Positions 1 to 10,635 are shown, counted from the first letter of the stretch. The stretch: 64,000 nt of DNA from Bacillus sp. HNG (GCF_003400205.1 NZ_QUQV01000009.1:62001-126000), one strand, 5' to 3'. The notes: a model not told the origin generated them from the letters alone. Program-made: numbers and translations.

Positions 1-713
1 CAGGGTATATTTTTAAAATCCAAGCAAACATGAATACGAAGCACCGGGATCGAATTGCGTTCCTACGTGTCTGCTCTGGAAAGTTTGAACGCGGCATGAG
101 CGTTAACATCACTCGTACCGGTAAATCCATCAAGTTGAATCAGACCCAACAATTTATGGCGGCAAGCCGTGAAACTGTTGATGAGGCATATCCTGGGGAT
201 ATTATTGGAATTTATGACCCGAACGTATATCAAATCGGTGATACATTAACTGCTGGTAAAGAAGATATGCATTATCAAGAGTTACCTGTGTTCCCACCAG
301 AAATGTATCGTAAGGTCCGCGTAAAGAACGTCATGAAGGCGAAGCAGTTTAGAAAAGGAATTGAGCAGCTCGTTCAAGAAGGTGCGATTCAATTATTCAG
401 ACAAGAAACAAATGATGATTTCATCCTTGGTGCGGTTGGTCAGCTTCAATATGATGTGTTTGAATATCGACTAGAGGCAGAATACAATGTTTCAGTTGAA
501 TTCACTTCCCTTGGGAACCGGATCCCAAGATGGATTGCAAACAAGAATGTCGATACACGTCTGTTCGATTCAAGAAGTTTACTTGTTCGTGACCGGAATG
601 AACGCTATGTCGTTTTATTTGAAAATGACTTTACGTATCGCTATTTCCAGGATAAAAACAAGGACATCGAGCTCATTGACTTATATGAAAGTAATGACTA
701 TAAAGGTGTTTAA
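1..713 (+). CDS. prfC: Peptide chain release factor 3 (RF3), C-terminal part
   Basis: The reading frame is open from base 3 with no start in view, so this is the 3' part of a gene cut by the window edge. The visible ~237 residues begin with a beta-barrel stretch (GYIFKIQANMN, then HRDRIAFLR and SGKFERGM) typical of RF3 domain II, followed by the C-terminal domain. The GTPase domain lies outside the window. RF3 is a cytosolic GTPase that recycles RF1/RF2 after termination. A hairpin terminator follows directly. Family call is firm from these motifs; a translational GTPase paralog is less likely. Confidence 0.9.
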   Translation, partial: GYIFKIQANMNTKHRDRIAFLRVCSGKFERGMSVNITRTGKSIKLNQTQQFMAASRETVDEAYPGDIIGIYDPNVYQIGDTLTAGKEDMHYQELPVFPPEMYRKVRVKNVMKAKQFRKGIEQLVQEGAIQLFRQETNDDFILGAVGQLQYDVFEYRLEAEYNVSVEFTSLGNRIPRWIANKNVDTRLFDSRSLLVRDRNERYVVLFENDFTYRYFQDKNKDIELIDLYESNDYKGV

Positions 714-720
714 ATTAAAT

Positions 721-746
721 CGCCCAGAAACTTTTCTGGGCGTTTA
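721..746 (+). terminator. Rho-independent terminator after prfC
   Basis: A stem of CGCCCAGAA pairing with TTCTGGGCG, loop of four bases, followed by a short T-rich tail. It sits 8 bases after the prfC stop and before the next operon. Confidence 0.75.
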
Positions 747-769
747 GTTTATGATAGAAAGGATTAGCT

Positions 770-1828
770 ATGAGCAGAAATTTGTTTCGAAAAATCTTCA
801 ATCAGGACCATCCGAATATAAAAGTTATTACAGTGCTGCTACTTGTTGTTAGCATTGTTTCCATTCTCTTGGCGATTGGAATTGGACCTGTTTCTGTTAA
901 TCCATATATAGTTATTAAGATTCTTCTAGCAAAACTTCCTTTTCTCACGATTGAATCTAGCTGGACACAGGTTGAGTATAATATCGTCTGGGGTTTGCGA
1001 TTGCCAAGGGTTTTATTAGGAATGATTGTCGGTGCCTCATTAGCGATAACAGGAGTTGTCATGCAGGCATTGGTTCGTAACCATTTGGCTGATCCTTTCA
1101 TACTTGGGGTCTCATCAGGTGCATCTGCAACGGCAACATTAGGGATGCTATTTGGTGCCTTTTCAATTTTTGGGACATACTCACTATCGATCAGCGCGTT
1201 TATTGGTGCTGCTGTGACGATTATAGTAGTTTATTTACTCTCAAGAGTGAACGGTCGAATTAATGTCACTCATCTTTTACTATCGGGTGTAGCAATTGCC
1301 CTCATGACGGATGCTTTGACTAGATTTATTACGCTTAGTGCACCAAATGCTTTGGGATTACATAATGCTACTTTTTGGATGTCGGGTAGTTTAGCTGGGG
1401 CGAAATGGGGATATTTAACGCTACCACTGATTGTGGCTGTTATTTGTATGGTCGTTTTGATGAGCCAATACCGGGCATTAAATGCCTTGCTTTTTGGAGA
1501 TGATACAGCTGGTACATTAGGCTTTAATGTGGCAAGATTGCATAAAATGCTAATTCTCGTCGCTTCTCTTTTAGCTGGGGTTACAATTGCAGTGAGTGGT
1601 TCAATTGGGTTTATTGGGTTAATGGTTCCACATATTGCAAGGTTGCTCGTTGGATCCGACCATAAGCGCGTCCTTCCTGTAAGTGCTTTGCTCGGAGGGA
1701 TTTTTGTGATTTGGACTGATGTTGCTGCCCGCATGGTGATTGCGCCGGAGGAATTACCAATTGGAATTTTAACCGCATTAGTCGGAGGACCCTTTTTTAT
1801 TTGGTTATTAAAATCAAAGAAGAAATGA
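770..1828 (+). CDS. FecCD/BtuC-type ABC transporter permease
   Basis: Integral membrane permease of 352 residues, the usual length for the FecCD/BtuC family that imports iron-siderophore, heme or cobalamin complexes. Many hydrophobic segments (about ten expected for the family). The motifs LRLPRVLLGMIVGASLAITGVVMQ and the C-terminal GSIGFIGLMVPHIAR stretch are family hallmarks. First gene of a three-gene set (permease, ATPase, binding lipoprotein), 9 bases before the ATPase start. The start has an AGAAAGGA ribosome site. The substrate cannot be read from the sequence; no cobalamin riboswitch or clear Fur box was recognised upstream. Confidence 0.88.
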   Translation: MSRNLFRKIFNQDHPNIKVITVLLLVVSIVSILLAIGIGPVSVNPYIVIKILLAKLPFLTIESSWTQVEYNIVWGLRLPRVLLGMIVGASLAITGVVMQALVRNHLADPFILGVSSGASATATLGMLFGAFSIFGTYSLSISAFIGAAVTIIVVYLLSRVNGRINVTHLLLSGVAIALMTDALTRFITLSAPNALGLHNATFWMSGSLAGAKWGYLTLPLIVAVICMVVLMSQYRALNALLFGDDTAGTLGFNVARLHKMLILVASLLAGVTIAVSGSIGFIGLMVPHIARLLVGSDHKRVLPVSALLGGIFVIWTDVAARMVIAPEELPIGILTALVGGPFFIWLLKSKKK

Positions 1829-1837
1829 GGTGAAGAA

Positions 1838-2626
1838 TTGAAGCTACAGGTAGAGAATTTATATTTTTCATTGGATGAGAAACAAATTATTGAAGATATG
1901 AATCTACATGTCTCAGAAGGCGAGTTTGTTGGAATAATAGGACCCAACGGAAGCGGAAAATCAACCCTTTTAAAAAATATCTACCGTGCATTAAAACCAG
2001 ATTCCGGGGTTTTATTTTTGGACGGGAAGAATATAAATAAAATGAATCCAAAGACGGCTGCGAAAAAGATGGGGGTAGTCGGGCAGGTAAATGAAGTTCC
2101 GTTTGATTTTAAAGTGGAAGAGATCGTTGCCATGGGTAGAAGCCCCTATAAAGGCTTTTTTGAAGGTGACAGTCTGCAAGATCAAGAGATTGTTGCGGAA
2201 GCGATTAAGCAAATTGGTATGTCCGATATGAATAAACGGAATTTTAGCGATCTGTCAGGCGGAGAAAGGCAACGTGTACTGCTTGGAAGAATGTTAGCAC
2301 AGCAAACCGATTTGCTGCTTTTAGATGAGCCGACAAACCACCTCGATATCCAGCATCAGCTACAAATTTTTGACTTGATTAAGGTGCTGGGGGTTACCGT
2401 TTTATCAGCCATCCATGATTTAAATCTAGCCGCTCTTTATTGTGACCGACTATATGCCGTCAAGGATGGACGAATGTTGTTGGCAGGTACAACCGAAGAG
2501 GTGTTAACTTCAGAATCGATTTACAAGATTTACGGTGTTCGGGCAGATGTAACGGTTCACCCAGTTACTAATAAGGTGTCAATTACCTTTTTACCGCAAA
2601 GTTTACTAGAAGGAGAAAATAAATGA
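1838..2626 (+). CDS. Iron/cobalamin-type ABC transporter ATPase
   Basis: ATP-binding subunit of 262 residues that powers the adjacent permease on the cytoplasmic side. Walker A GPNGSGKST near residue 35, signature LSGGERQR, Walker B LLLLDEPTNHLD and the switch histidine in SAIHDLN are all present. The start is TTG, chosen because GAGGTGA precedes it at normal spacing and no ATG fits. The stop overlaps the next start as ATGA, which implies translational coupling. BtuD/FhuC-like; substrate unknown. Confidence 0.9.
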   Translation: MKLQVENLYFSLDEKQIIEDMNLHVSEGEFVGIIGPNGSGKSTLLKNIYRALKPDSGVLFLDGKNINKMNPKTAAKKMGVVGQVNEVPFDFKVEEIVAMGRSPYKGFFEGDSLQDQEIVAEAIKQIGMSDMNKRNFSDLSGGERQRVLLGRMLAQQTDLLLLDEPTNHLDIQHQLQIFDLIKVLGVTVLSAIHDLNLAALYCDRLYAVKDGRMLLAGTTEEVLTSESIYKIYGVRADVTVHPVTNKVSITFLPQSLLEGENK

Positions 2627-3573
2627 AAAAACTAGTATTTGTTATAACAGGGATGCTCGTGTTGATGTTAGCAGGATGTGGCGGGCAAAAAGAGGATACG
2701 GCTGCAAAACAATCTGAGGACTCTCTTATTATTGATAATTATGGTAGAGAAGTAGAAATGACTGAAAAGCCTTCTAAGGTGTTAACATTGGGGCCGAATG
2801 CAACAGAATTATTTATTGCGTTAGGACTATCTGATTATGTTGTAGGGAATAGCTTAGATAATCATAGCCGTGGTGCTCTTCCAGAATATGCGAAGGAATA
2901 TGATAAAATCCCTGAGCTTACATATGGTTCTGCTACAAGAGAAGCTGTACTAACAAGTGGAGCGGATTTTATTTATGGTATCGACTGGGAATTCGGCAGT
3001 GAAGGTCTGGATGTCGATGAGCTTGAAAGCTATGGTGTCAAGGTGTATATGAACAAGGCAACTACAATGGAAGAAATCTATCAAGAAATCCTTGATCTCG
3101 GTAAAATTTTTAAAATTGAGGAGCGAGCGGAAGCATTTGTTGCTGAGCAGAAGGAAAGAATTGCGGACGTGCAGGAGAAATTGGTCGGCCAGGAACCAGT
3201 CGATGTACTCGTTTATGATAGTGGTGGAAATGGTGTTTTTACAGCAGGCGGGACAAACTTTGAAACATTGTTGATTGAGCTTGCTGGGGGACGGAATGTT
3301 TTTGAAGATATTACGGACAAGCAATGGGCCACTGTCAGCTATGAGGAGGTTCTTGCTAGAAAGCCTGATGTGATTTTGATACACGATTATGACGCACCTT
3401 CAATCGAGCAAAAAATAAAGGACATCAAAAATGACCCTGCCCTTTCACAGTTAGAAAGTGTCAAAAACGAAAACTTTCTTGTTATTTCATTAGAGAGCGT
3501 ATTACCTGGAAATCGTATGGCATATGCGGTGGAAAGTTTAGCGGAAGGGTTTTATCCAGAGGTGTTTGAATAG
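2623..3573 (+). CDS. Iron/cobalamin-type ABC transporter substrate-binding lipoprotein
   Basis: Extracellular binding protein of 316 residues. The N terminus is a lipoprotein signal (MKK, hydrophobic run, lipobox LAGC with Cys19), so it is anchored on the outer face of the membrane. The remainder resembles the Peripla_BP_2 fold, with the typical start KVLTLGPNATELFIALGL and a long helical linker in the middle. Coupled to the ATPase gene by an ATGA overlap. Residues do not discriminate between siderophore, heme and cobalamin. Confidence 0.88.
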   Translation: MKKLVFVITGMLVLMLAGCGGQKEDTAAKQSEDSLIIDNYGREVEMTEKPSKVLTLGPNATELFIALGLSDYVVGNSLDNHSRGALPEYAKEYDKIPELTYGSATREAVLTSGADFIYGIDWEFGSEGLDVDELESYGVKVYMNKATTMEEIYQEILDLGKIFKIEERAEAFVAEQKERIADVQEKLVGQEPVDVLVYDSGGNGVFTAGGTNFETLLIELAGGRNVFEDITDKQWATVSYEEVLARKPDVILIHDYDAPSIEQKIKDIKNDPALSQLESVKNENFLVISLESVLPGNRMAYAVESLAEGFYPEVFE

Positions 3574-3589
3574 CAAGGGTAAATTATGT

Positions 3590-3613
3590 GTTTTACTTTC
3601 GTTGTTTTGGTAT
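3590..3613 (+). promoter_or_regulatory. Candidate sigma-B promoter of csbA
   Basis: GTTTTA at 3590-3595 and TGGTAT at 3608-3613, 12 bases apart, resemble the sigma-B consensus (GTTT-AA, 12-15 bases, GGGTAT). csbA takes its name from control by sigma-B in B. subtilis, which supports the reading. Not tested. Confidence 0.5.
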
Positions 3614-3650
3614 AGTAAATTTATGAAATTGTTGAAAGGACACGAATTTG

Positions 3651-3878
3651 ATGCTATTGAAACTTTTGCTGGCGCTCATCCTTCCGGGTGTACTCGTCGT
3701 TTTCTTTACAAGGGTGACCTATAATTATTATGTAGGCTTTTTACTAGCGGTTGCTCTAATTGCTGCATCCATATATAAAGGATATGCAGATTCCATTTAT
3801 ATCATCATTGCGGATTTCATCTCGCTCGGAGCGGGATTTCTGTATGCTAGGAACATGGGGAAAAGGGCAAAAAAATAA
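3651..3878 (+). CDS. csbA: CsbA family small membrane protein
   Basis: 75 residues with two or three hydrophobic segments, ending in a basic tail (GKRAKK). It lines up with B. subtilis CsbA by length and by the pattern FFTRVTYNYYVGF...YKGYADSIY. Role unknown; in B. subtilis it is induced in general stress and stationary phase. ATG 3651 is preferred to the in-frame TTG at 3648 on similarity; AAAGGA lies upstream. Its position just before uvrBA matches B. subtilis, although here a minus-strand gene is interposed. Confidence 0.8.
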   Translation: MLLKLLLALILPGVLVVFFTRVTYNYYVGFLLAVALIAASIYKGYADSIYIIIADFISLGAGFLYARNMGKRAKK

Positions 3879-3985
3879 AAGGGTATGTCGGAGTTTTTGT
3901 TAAGGACTCTTTGCTATGCAGATGAAGCGAAACGTCCTTCATCAAGCTTATAAAGGATTGATTGCCAATGATGTTGCTTCGGACA

Positions 3986-4010
3986 GTCCTTCATTGAGGA
4001 AATGAAGGAC
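3986..4010. repeat. Perfect hairpin in the csbA/lipoprotein gap
   Basis: GTCCTTCATT and AATGAAGGAC form a 10-bp stem around a 5-base loop. The word GTCCTTCA also occurs singly nearby in the same gap (about 3931 and 4037). It lies between convergent genes, so it may help both to terminate, but no long T run follows on either strand. Confidence 0.5.
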
Positions 4011-4042
4011 CGTTTTCCCTTAATGTTGTGTCGCAAAGTCCT

Positions 4043-4759
4043 TCAATTCTCCTCCATCTTCTCCAACTCTGAAACGATCACTTTTTTAATTTCATCATCA
4101 CCGATTGCCCCATTATGAAAGGTGTTTGAATCCATCCAATAAAGCTGCCGAAAGCTAACCCCGTTATTTAGCTCGATTTCTAAAAAAACACGTTCACCTT
4201 CAAATTTTCCAGTTAAGTGTAGACCATACGGGTCATCTAGTCCAATCCGATACCATGCCTGGATAAATTGTTCCTTTGATTTGTCTGAAAATGTATGTAG
4301 ACGACTACCATCCTCGGTACTTTCAATGTGAATATGTTTTGCCAACCCATCAAGTGGATAAAGCTCACCGGCTGTTTTTGCTTTCTTATTTTCATCAACA
4401 ACATATACTTTATCATCGGCCACTACGATGAAAGTGGACGGGTATCCTTTTACCTCATAAATCGAAGTTCCTTTGGGCAAATAAGCGGCATCTCCATTCT
4501 CCATCTTGTGATCACTGCATGCGTGCTCATTCATCATGAAGGTCACTTTTCCTAGTTCTTCTCCCTTTTCAATTGAAAGTAAGCTTTGTTCATCCGTAGA
4601 ATCTGGAAAATGATGTTGGTACTTTACATCGTTAATCATCAAAGCATCAACCCACTCAATTACTTCTCCATTGGGGCAACCTGATCCGACATTGTTATTG
4701 CATGAAACTAAAAAGCCCAATACGAAAACCAGAAGAAGGACTCCACATCCTTTTTTCAT
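4043..4759 (-). CDS. Hypothetical lipoprotein
   Basis: 238 residues with an N-terminal lipoprotein signal (MKKGCGVLLLVFVLGFLVSC; Cys20), so probably membrane-anchored outside the cell. The mature part is hydrophilic, with paired segments around the words DEQSLLSIEKGEELGKVTFMM and YEVKGYPSTFIVVADDKVYVVDENK. No family was recognised. The start at 4759 is chosen over an ATG 15 bases upstream because GGTGAGGTG lies at the right distance and the signal peptide begins there. It lies alone, convergent with csbA and divergent from uvrB. Confidence 0.75.
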   Translation of the reverse strand: MKKGCGVLLLVFVLGFLVSCNNNVGSGCPNGEVIEWVDALMINDVKYQHHFPDSTDEQSLLSIEKGEELGKVTFMMNEHACSDHKMENGDAAYLPKGTSIYEVKGYPSTFIVVADDKVYVVDENKKAKTAGELYPLDGLAKHIHIESTEDGSRLHTFSDKSKEQFIQAWYRIGLDDPYGLHLTGKFEGERVFLEIELNNGVSFRQLYWMDSNTFHNGAIGDDEIKKVIVSELEKMEEN

Positions 4760-4831
4760 AAAACACCTCACCATTACATGGCTTTTTCCAAATTATAACA
4801 TGTTTTACAACAGATATTTCAAATAAAAAAT

Positions 4832-4845
4832 CGAATATCAGTTCG
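4832..4845. promoter_or_regulatory. LexA (SOS) operator upstream of uvrBA
   Basis: CGAATATCAGTTCG matches the Bacillus LexA (DinR) box pattern CGAAC-N4-GTTCG with one mismatch. It lies just upstream of the uvrB promoter; uvrBA belongs to the LexA regulon in B. subtilis. Confidence 0.75.
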
Positions 4846-4850
4846 TATTT

Positions 4851-4881
4851 TTGTTTGTTTTAGGTTGGTTTGTGGTACAAT
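4851..4881 (+). promoter_or_regulatory. Probable sigma-A promoter of uvrBA
   Basis: An extended -10, TGGTACAAT at 4873-4881, follows a T-rich, TTGTTT-like -35 region. The LexA box overlaps the upstream edge. Confidence 0.55.
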
Positions 4882-4952
4882 GTTTCTATCTAGAAAAAGT
4901 CAGTGAAAAAACACATAAAACAGTTCAGAAAAAAAGGATTGGAGGATTGCAT

Positions 4953-6932
4953 GTGAAAGATCAATTTGAATTAGTATCTAAATATTCCCCACAAGGTGAC
5001 CAACCAAAAGCAATTGAAGAGCTAGTGGAAGGGATCAAAGCGGGGAAAAAGTATCAGACTTTGTTAGGTGCAACTGGAACAGGGAAAACATTTACGATTT
5101 CAAATGTAATTAAAGAAGTAAACCGACCAACCCTGATTATTGCCCATAATAAAACATTAGCTGGACAGCTTTACAGTGAGTTTAAAGAATTCTTTCCTAA
5201 TAATGCTGTTGAATATTTTGTCAGCTATTATGATTACTTCCAGCCCGAGGCGTATGTTCCCTCATCTGATACATATATCGAAAAAGATTCAAGCGTGAAT
5301 GATGAAATCGATAAGTTGCGTCACTCTGCAACATCTTCCCTTTTTGAACGACGTGATGTCATCATCATTGCTAGTGTATCATGCATCTATGGTTTAGGTT
5401 CTCCAGAGGAGTATCGGGAACTCGTTGTGTCCCTACGTACTGGGATGGAAATCGAGCGTAATGAACTTTTGCATAAACTGGTGGATGTTCAGTATGAACG
5501 AAATGATATTGACTTCCGTCGCGGAACTTTCCGTGTAAGAGGAGATGTAGTCGAAATATTCCCAGCCTCACGTGATGAGCACTGTATTCGCGTGGAGTTT
5601 TTTGGTGATGAAATTGATCGGATCCGCGAGGTTGATGCTTTAACGGGTGAAATTCTTGGCGAACGTGAACATGTCGCCATTTTCCCGGCATCCCACTTCG
5701 TAACCCGTGAAGAAAAAATGCAAATCGCGATTAAAAATATTGAAGCGGAGCTTGAGGAACGGTTAGCTGAGCTTCGTGAAAATGGTCAGCTTCTTCAGGC
5801 GCAACGACTTGAGCAACGAACCAATTATGACCTGGAAATGATGCGTGAAATGGGCTTTTGTTCAGGAATCGAAAACTATTCACGTCATCTAACATTACGA
5901 CCACCTGGTTCAACACCCTATACATTATTGGATTATTTTCCAGAAGATTTGCTAATTGTCGTAGATGAGTCGCATGTTACATTGCCTCAGATTCGAGGAA
6001 TGTTCAATGGTGACCAAGCGAGAAAACAAGTATTGGTGGATCACGGATTCCGACTTCCATCGGCATTGGATAACCGTCCATTACGTTTTGAGGAATTCGA
6101 AAAACATGTCAATCAAATCATCAATGTCTCAGCAACACCTGGACCTTATGAAATTGAACACACCGATGAAATGGTTGAACAAATCATTCGTCCAACTGGA
6201 TTGCTTGACCCTATCATTGATGTACGGCCAATTCAAGGTCAAATTGATGACCTATTAGGTGAAATTCAAGTTCGCGTAAATAAAAATGAGCGTGTCCTTG
6301 TGACAACTTTAACGAAAAAAATGTCTGAGGATTTAACGGATTACTTAAAGGATATTGGAATCAAGGTAAACTATTTGCACTCAGAAATTAAAACGCTTGA
6401 GCGGATTGAAATTATCCGTGATCTACGTATGGGGAAATATGATGTTCTTGTAGGAATTAACTTACTTCGTGAAGGATTAGATATCCCAGAGGTTTCACTT
6501 GTTGCCATCCTTGATGCCGATAAGGAAGGGTTCCTCCGTTCAGAACGTTCGCTTATTCAGACCATTGGTCGGGCAGCCAGAAATGCAAACGGAAGAGTCA
6601 TTATGTATGCAGATAAAATCACGAATTCAATGGAAATTGCGATTAATGAAACAAAGCGACGTCGTGAGATTCAAGAGGAATACAACAAAAAACATGGAAT
6701 TACACCACAGACCATCCAAAAAGAAATTCGAGATGTCATACGAGCAACGGTGGCAGCAGAGGAAACGGAAAATTACGAAGCAGCACCTAAACTAACAGGA
6801 CTATCGAAAAAAGAACGCGATAAAGTGATAGCTGACATGGAAAAAGAAATGAAGGAAGCCGCAAAAGCACTTAATTTCGAACGAGCAGCTGAATTACGTG
6901 ATTTAATTTTGGAGTTAAAAGCGGAAGGATGA
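4953..6932 (+). CDS. uvrB: Excinuclease ABC subunit B
   Basis: UvrB, 659 residues, the usual size. It is the damage-verification helicase of nucleotide excision repair, loaded by UvrA and recruiting UvrC. Walker A GATGTGKT at residues 39-46, the UvrB beta-hairpin region with [12 protein letters not shown], a DESH box ([11 protein letters not shown]), helicase motif [11 protein letters not shown] and a C-terminal UVR motif ([16 protein letters not shown]). Upstream in-frame ATGs would add 34 residues absent from the family, so GTG 4953 with GGAGG seven bases before it is the start. Seven bases separate its stop from uvrA. Confidence 0.97.
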   Translation: MKDQFELVSKYSPQGDQPKAIEELVEGIKAGKKYQTLLGATGTGKTFTISNVIKEVNRPTLIIAHNKTLAGQLYSEFKEFFPNNAVEYFVSYYDYFQPEAYVPSSDTYIEKDSSVNDEIDKLRHSATSSLFERRDVIIIASVSCIYGLGSPEEYRELVVSLRTGMEIERNELLHKLVDVQYERNDIDFRRGTFRVRGDVVEIFPASRDEHCIRVEFFGDEIDRIREVDALTGEILGEREHVAIFPASHFVTREEKMQIAIKNIEAELEERLAELRENGQLLQAQRLEQRTNYDLEMMREMGFCSGIENYSRHLTLRPPGSTPYTLLDYFPEDLLIVVDESHVTLPQIRGMFNGDQARKQVLVDHGFRLPSALDNRPLRFEEFEKHVNQIINVSATPGPYEIEHTDEMVEQIIRPTGLLDPIIDVRPIQGQIDDLLGEIQVRVNKNERVLVTTLTKKMSEDLTDYLKDIGIKVNYLHSEIKTLERIEIIRDLRMGKYDVLVGINLLREGLDIPEVSLVAILDADKEGFLRSERSLIQTIGRAARNANGRVIMYADKITNSMEIAINETKRRREIQEEYNKKHGITPQTIQKEIRDVIRATVAAEETENYEAAPKLTGLSKKERDKVIADMEKEMKEAAKALNFERAAELRDLILELKAEG

Positions 6933-6939
6933 CAGACAC

Positions 6940-9807
6940 ATGGCATTAGATAAAATCGTTGTGAAAGGCGCAAGGGCGAATAATCTAAAAAATATAGACA
7001 TTACGATTCCAAGAGATAAATTGGTTGTCGTTACTGGTTTATCTGGTTCAGGTAAGTCTTCCCTTGCGTTTGACACTATTTATGCAGAAGGGCAACGACG
7101 ATATGTCGAGTCCCTTTCAGCTTACGCACGTCAATTCTTAGGACAAATGGATAAACCAGATGTCGATTCAATCGAAGGTCTTTCCCCTGCGATTTCAATT
7201 GACCAAAAGACAACAAGCCGTAACCCAAGGTCAACCGTTGGAACGGTTACGGAGATTTATGATTATTTGCGTTTATTATATGCGCGTGTTGGTAAACCAA
7301 TTTGTCCCAATCATGGTATCGAAATTACCTCTCAAACCATTGAGCAAATGGTTGATCGGATTTTAGAGTACCCTGAACGAACAAGGCTCCAAGTCCTTGC
7401 TCCTGTTGTATCAGGTCGTAAGGGTGCTCACGTCAAGGTCTTAGAAGATATTAAAAAACAAGGCTATGTGAGAGTTCGCGTCGATGGAGAGATGCTTGAG
7501 CTTTCTGATGATATCGAGCTTGAAAAAAACAAAAAGCATTCAATCGAGGTTGTTGTTGACCGTATTGTGATAAAAGAGGGTGTAACATCGAGACTAGCTG
7601 ACTCAGTTGAAGCAGCACTTCGTCTTGGTGAAGGAAGGGTCATCATTGATGTAATGGGGGAAGAAGAGCTTTTGTTTAGTGAACTCCATTCCTGCCCTAT
7701 TTGTGGTTTTTCAATTGGTGAGCTTGAGCCAAGAATGTTCTCTTTCAATAGTCCTTTCGGGGCCTGCCCTGATTGTGATGGTTTAGGAAGTAAGCTTGAA
7801 GTCGATCCTGCTCTCGTTATTCCAAACTGGGATTTATCACTTCGAAAGCATGCAATAGCCCCGTGGGAGCCAACAAGTTCACAATATTATCCGCAATTGC
7901 TTGAAGCAGTTTGTAACCATTATGGTATCGACATGGATATGCCAGTTAAGGATATACCGAAGCATTTAATGGATAAGGTTTTATATGGAAGTGATGGCGA
8001 GGAAATCTTTTTCCATTATGAAAATGATTGGGGCCAGGTTCGTGAAAATTATATTCAGTTTGAAGGCGTTCTTCGAAATGTAGAAAGACGTTACAAAGAA
8101 ACAAGCTCTGATTATATTCGTGAGCAAATGGAAAAATACATGGGTGAAAAGGCTTGCCCTTCCTGTAAAGGTCATCGTTTGAAAAAGGAAAGCCTTGCTG
8201 TTCAAATATCTGGAAAGCATATTTCACATGTTACTGATTTTTCTATTAATGAGTCTTTAGAGTTTTTCTCTAATGTTGAGCTTTCTGAAAAGGATAAGCA
8301 AATTGCCAACCTTATTTTTCGAGAAATCAAGGAACGACTTGGGTTCCTAGTCAATGTAGGACTTGATTATTTGACGTTAAGTCGCGCAGCAGGGACGTTG
8401 TCAGGTGGAGAAGCACAGCGAATTCGTCTTGCTACCCAAATTGGTTCACGGTTAACAGGTGTTCTCTATATTCTAGACGAGCCCTCAATTGGTCTACACC
8501 AACGAGACAATGATCGACTCATTGATACGTTAAAAGCAATGAGGGATATTGGAAACACGCTAATTGTGGTAGAGCATGATGAGGATACCATGCTTGCGGC
8601 AGATTACCTAATTGATATTGGCCCAGGGGCTGGTACCCATGGTGGAGAAATTATATCAGCAGGAACTCCGAAAGAAGTGATGGAGGATCCGAAATCCTTA
8701 ACAGGTCAATACTTATCAGGTAAAAAGTTCATACCACTTCCGATTGAAAGAAGAAAACCGGATGGTCGCTTTATCGAAGTTGTTGGAGCGAAGGAGAACA
8801 ATTTAAAGAACGTAACAGTGAAGTTTCCTCTTGGTATGTTCGTAGCCGTTACAGGAGTATCTGGTTCAGGTAAAAGTACATTAGTAAACGAGATTCTTCA
8901 TAAATCTCTTGCTCAAAAGCTAAATCGTGCTAAAAGTAAGCCAGGTGAGCACAAAACCATAAAGGGACTTGAACATTTAGAGAAGGTAATTGATATCGAC
9001 CAATCTCCAATTGGACGAACACCACGTTCAAACCCGGCCACCTACACTGGGGTATTTGACGATATTCGTGATTTGTTTGCAAATACAAATGAAGCGAAAG
9101 TCAGAGGCTACAAAAAAGGTCGCTTTAGCTTTAATGTGAAAGGTGGACGCTGTGAAGCTTGCCGTGGAGATGGAATTATCAAAATTGAAATGCACTTCCT
9201 TCCAGACGTTTACGTTCCATGTGAGGTTTGTCATGGGAAACGCTATAACCGTGAAACATTGGAAGTTAAATATAAGGACAAGAATATCTCAGATATATTA
9301 GATATGACGGTTGAAGAGGCAGTTTCATTCTTCGAAAACCTTCCTAAAATTAAGCGGAAAATACAAACGCTGTTTGATGTAGGGTTAGGATATGTTAAAT
9401 TGGGACAACCAGCTACAACTTTATCTGGTGGAGAAGCACAACGTGTGAAGCTCGCTTCTGAATTACATCGCCGCTCAAACGGAAAAACTTTCTATATTTT
9501 AGATGAGCCTACAACTGGACTACATGTCGATGACATCTCAAGACTCTTAAAAGTATTGCAGAGACTTGTGGAAAGTGGCGATACAGTCCTTGTGATCGAA
9601 CATAATATTGATGTGATCAAAACAGCAGATTATATCATTGACCTTGGACCTGAAGGAGGAGACAAAGGTGGTACCATCGTGGGAACAGGCACACCAGAAG
9701 AAATCGCAAAAATCGAAGCCTCCCACACCGGCCACTACCTAAAACCGGTCCTAGAACGTGACCGAGAGCGAATGAGAGAACTCATTAAAGAAAAAGAAAC
9801 CGTGTAG
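6940..9807 (+). CDS. uvrA: Excinuclease ABC subunit A
   Basis: UvrA, 955 residues, DNA-damage recognition ATPase of nucleotide excision repair. Two ABC modules are visible: Walker [10 protein letters not shown] near residue 31 and GVSGSGKST near 640, with two LSGGEAQR signatures. Zinc-binding cysteine pairs occur in CPICG...CPDC, CPSCKGH and CEACRGDG...CEVCHGKR. Full length, in operon with uvrB and therefore presumably LexA-controlled. A REP-like palindrome and a terminator follow. Confidence 0.98.
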   Translation: MALDKIVVKGARANNLKNIDITIPRDKLVVVTGLSGSGKSSLAFDTIYAEGQRRYVESLSAYARQFLGQMDKPDVDSIEGLSPAISIDQKTTSRNPRSTVGTVTEIYDYLRLLYARVGKPICPNHGIEITSQTIEQMVDRILEYPERTRLQVLAPVVSGRKGAHVKVLEDIKKQGYVRVRVDGEMLELSDDIELEKNKKHSIEVVVDRIVIKEGVTSRLADSVEAALRLGEGRVIIDVMGEEELLFSELHSCPICGFSIGELEPRMFSFNSPFGACPDCDGLGSKLEVDPALVIPNWDLSLRKHAIAPWEPTSSQYYPQLLEAVCNHYGIDMDMPVKDIPKHLMDKVLYGSDGEEIFFHYENDWGQVRENYIQFEGVLRNVERRYKETSSDYIREQMEKYMGEKACPSCKGHRLKKESLAVQISGKHISHVTDFSINESLEFFSNVELSEKDKQIANLIFREIKERLGFLVNVGLDYLTLSRAAGTLSGGEAQRIRLATQIGSRLTGVLYILDEPSIGLHQRDNDRLIDTLKAMRDIGNTLIVVEHDEDTMLAADYLIDIGPGAGTHGGEIISAGTPKEVMEDPKSLTGQYLSGKKFIPLPIERRKPDGRFIEVVGAKENNLKNVTVKFPLGMFVAVTGVSGSGKSTLVNEILHKSLAQKLNRAKSKPGEHKTIKGLEHLEKVIDIDQSPIGRTPRSNPATYTGVFDDIRDLFANTNEAKVRGYKKGRFSFNVKGGRCEACRGDGIIKIEMHFLPDVYVPCEVCHGKRYNRETLEVKYKDKNISDILDMTVEEAVSFFENLPKIKRKIQTLFDVGLGYVKLGQPATTLSGGEAQRVKLASELHRRSNGKTFYILDEPTTGLHVDDISRLLKVLQRLVESGDTVLVIEHNIDVIKTADYIIDLGPEGGDKGGTIVGTGTPEEIAKIEASHTGHYLKPVLERDRERMRELIKEKETV

Positions 9808-9847
9808 GAACCAGAGGCAGGAGCCAAAGGGACGGTTCTTGTGGCTC
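9808..9847. repeat. REP-like palindrome 1
   Basis: A 40-base element starting at the uvrA stop and containing GGGACGGTTCT, with GAGCCA and TGGCTC as stem ends. The same core recurs at 10953-11057, 11532-11563 and 59783-59860. Confidence 0.7.
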
Positions 9848-9857
9848 TCTTAATAGG

Positions 9858-9896
9858 AAAATCCCGATTTGCTTCATAGCAAGTTGGGATTTTTTT
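9858..9896 (+). terminator. Terminator after uvrA
   Basis: AAATCCC pairs with GGGATTT, with an inner TTGC/GCAA pairing, followed by a run of six to seven T. Confidence 0.85.
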
Positions 9897-9967
9897 AAAT
9901 GCATATTTCTCTCCTAACTGTAAAACTATGGTATCCTGTTAAGAGAATGAACGGATAGGTGATACCC

Positions 9968-10474
9968 ATGCGAGATATGGCACAGAAAAAGCTTTATAGA
10001 CTTTGGACAGGAGAATTGGCTGCGGCCATTTTATTCCCAATCCTATGGTTGTTCTATATTCCAACATTTGAATGGTCTATCGAGTATTTAACTACTTTTC
10101 CACATATATTTGCTTTCTGCATTTTAGAGTTTATTTTGTTCCAAGGAAGTTATTATTGGTATGTAAAGTGGAAACGACTCAAAAAGGGGAAACAGTCGTC
10201 TCTGACAAACAAACAACTGGCACTTTTTCGTATTTTCAAAATCAGTAATCTTGTATTACTAGTAATTGGAATACCTGTACTTGTCTATCAAGCTACGTTT
10301 TCAAAAGGGCTATTTTGGTACCTTTTCTTATATGGTTTTGCCATGATTGAATATATCAATTATTATCATATACGCCTTTCCTATATGAGTGTGGAGGAAA
10401 TAAAAGAATTTATCCGACAGAAAGGATTTCGCCACTCCATTTTAGCGAGGGAAATGAGGAAACTACGTAATTAA
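9968..10474 (+). CDS. Hypothetical four-helix membrane protein
   Basis: 168 residues with four hydrophobic segments (around residues 15-30, 45-62, 84-104 and 108-127) and a basic C-terminal tail ending in FRHSILAREMRKLRN. No family recognised. ATG 9968 is preferred over GTG 9959 because GGTGAT lies just upstream at good spacing. Monocistronic, between the uvrA terminator and the remnant region; nothing nearby indicates its job. Confidence 0.7.
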   Translation: MRDMAQKKLYRLWTGELAAAILFPILWLFYIPTFEWSIEYLTTFPHIFAFCILEFILFQGSYYWYVKWKRLKKGKQSSLTNKQLALFRIFKISNLVLLVIGIPVLVYQATFSKGLFWYLFLYGFAMIEYINYYHIRLSYMSVEEIKEFIRQKGFRHSILAREMRKLRN

Positions 10475-10635
10475 TTATTACTCGAACAAGGATTTTACCG
10501 TTAATACGATTTCCTTTGGTCTTACGTTGAGGGAAGCAAGTCTATTAAGTTCAATCCAGACTGGAGTATAAGAGCCTCGGTTTTTATTTTTAGAGAATTC
10601 CTCTCCCATCTAGAATAACAGAAAAGGACTTTATT

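Noticed and set aside
713-770. Cobalamin riboswitch controlling the ABC importer
   Set aside because: Only 57 bases separate prfC from the permease gene, mostly occupied by a terminator; no room for a riboswitch.
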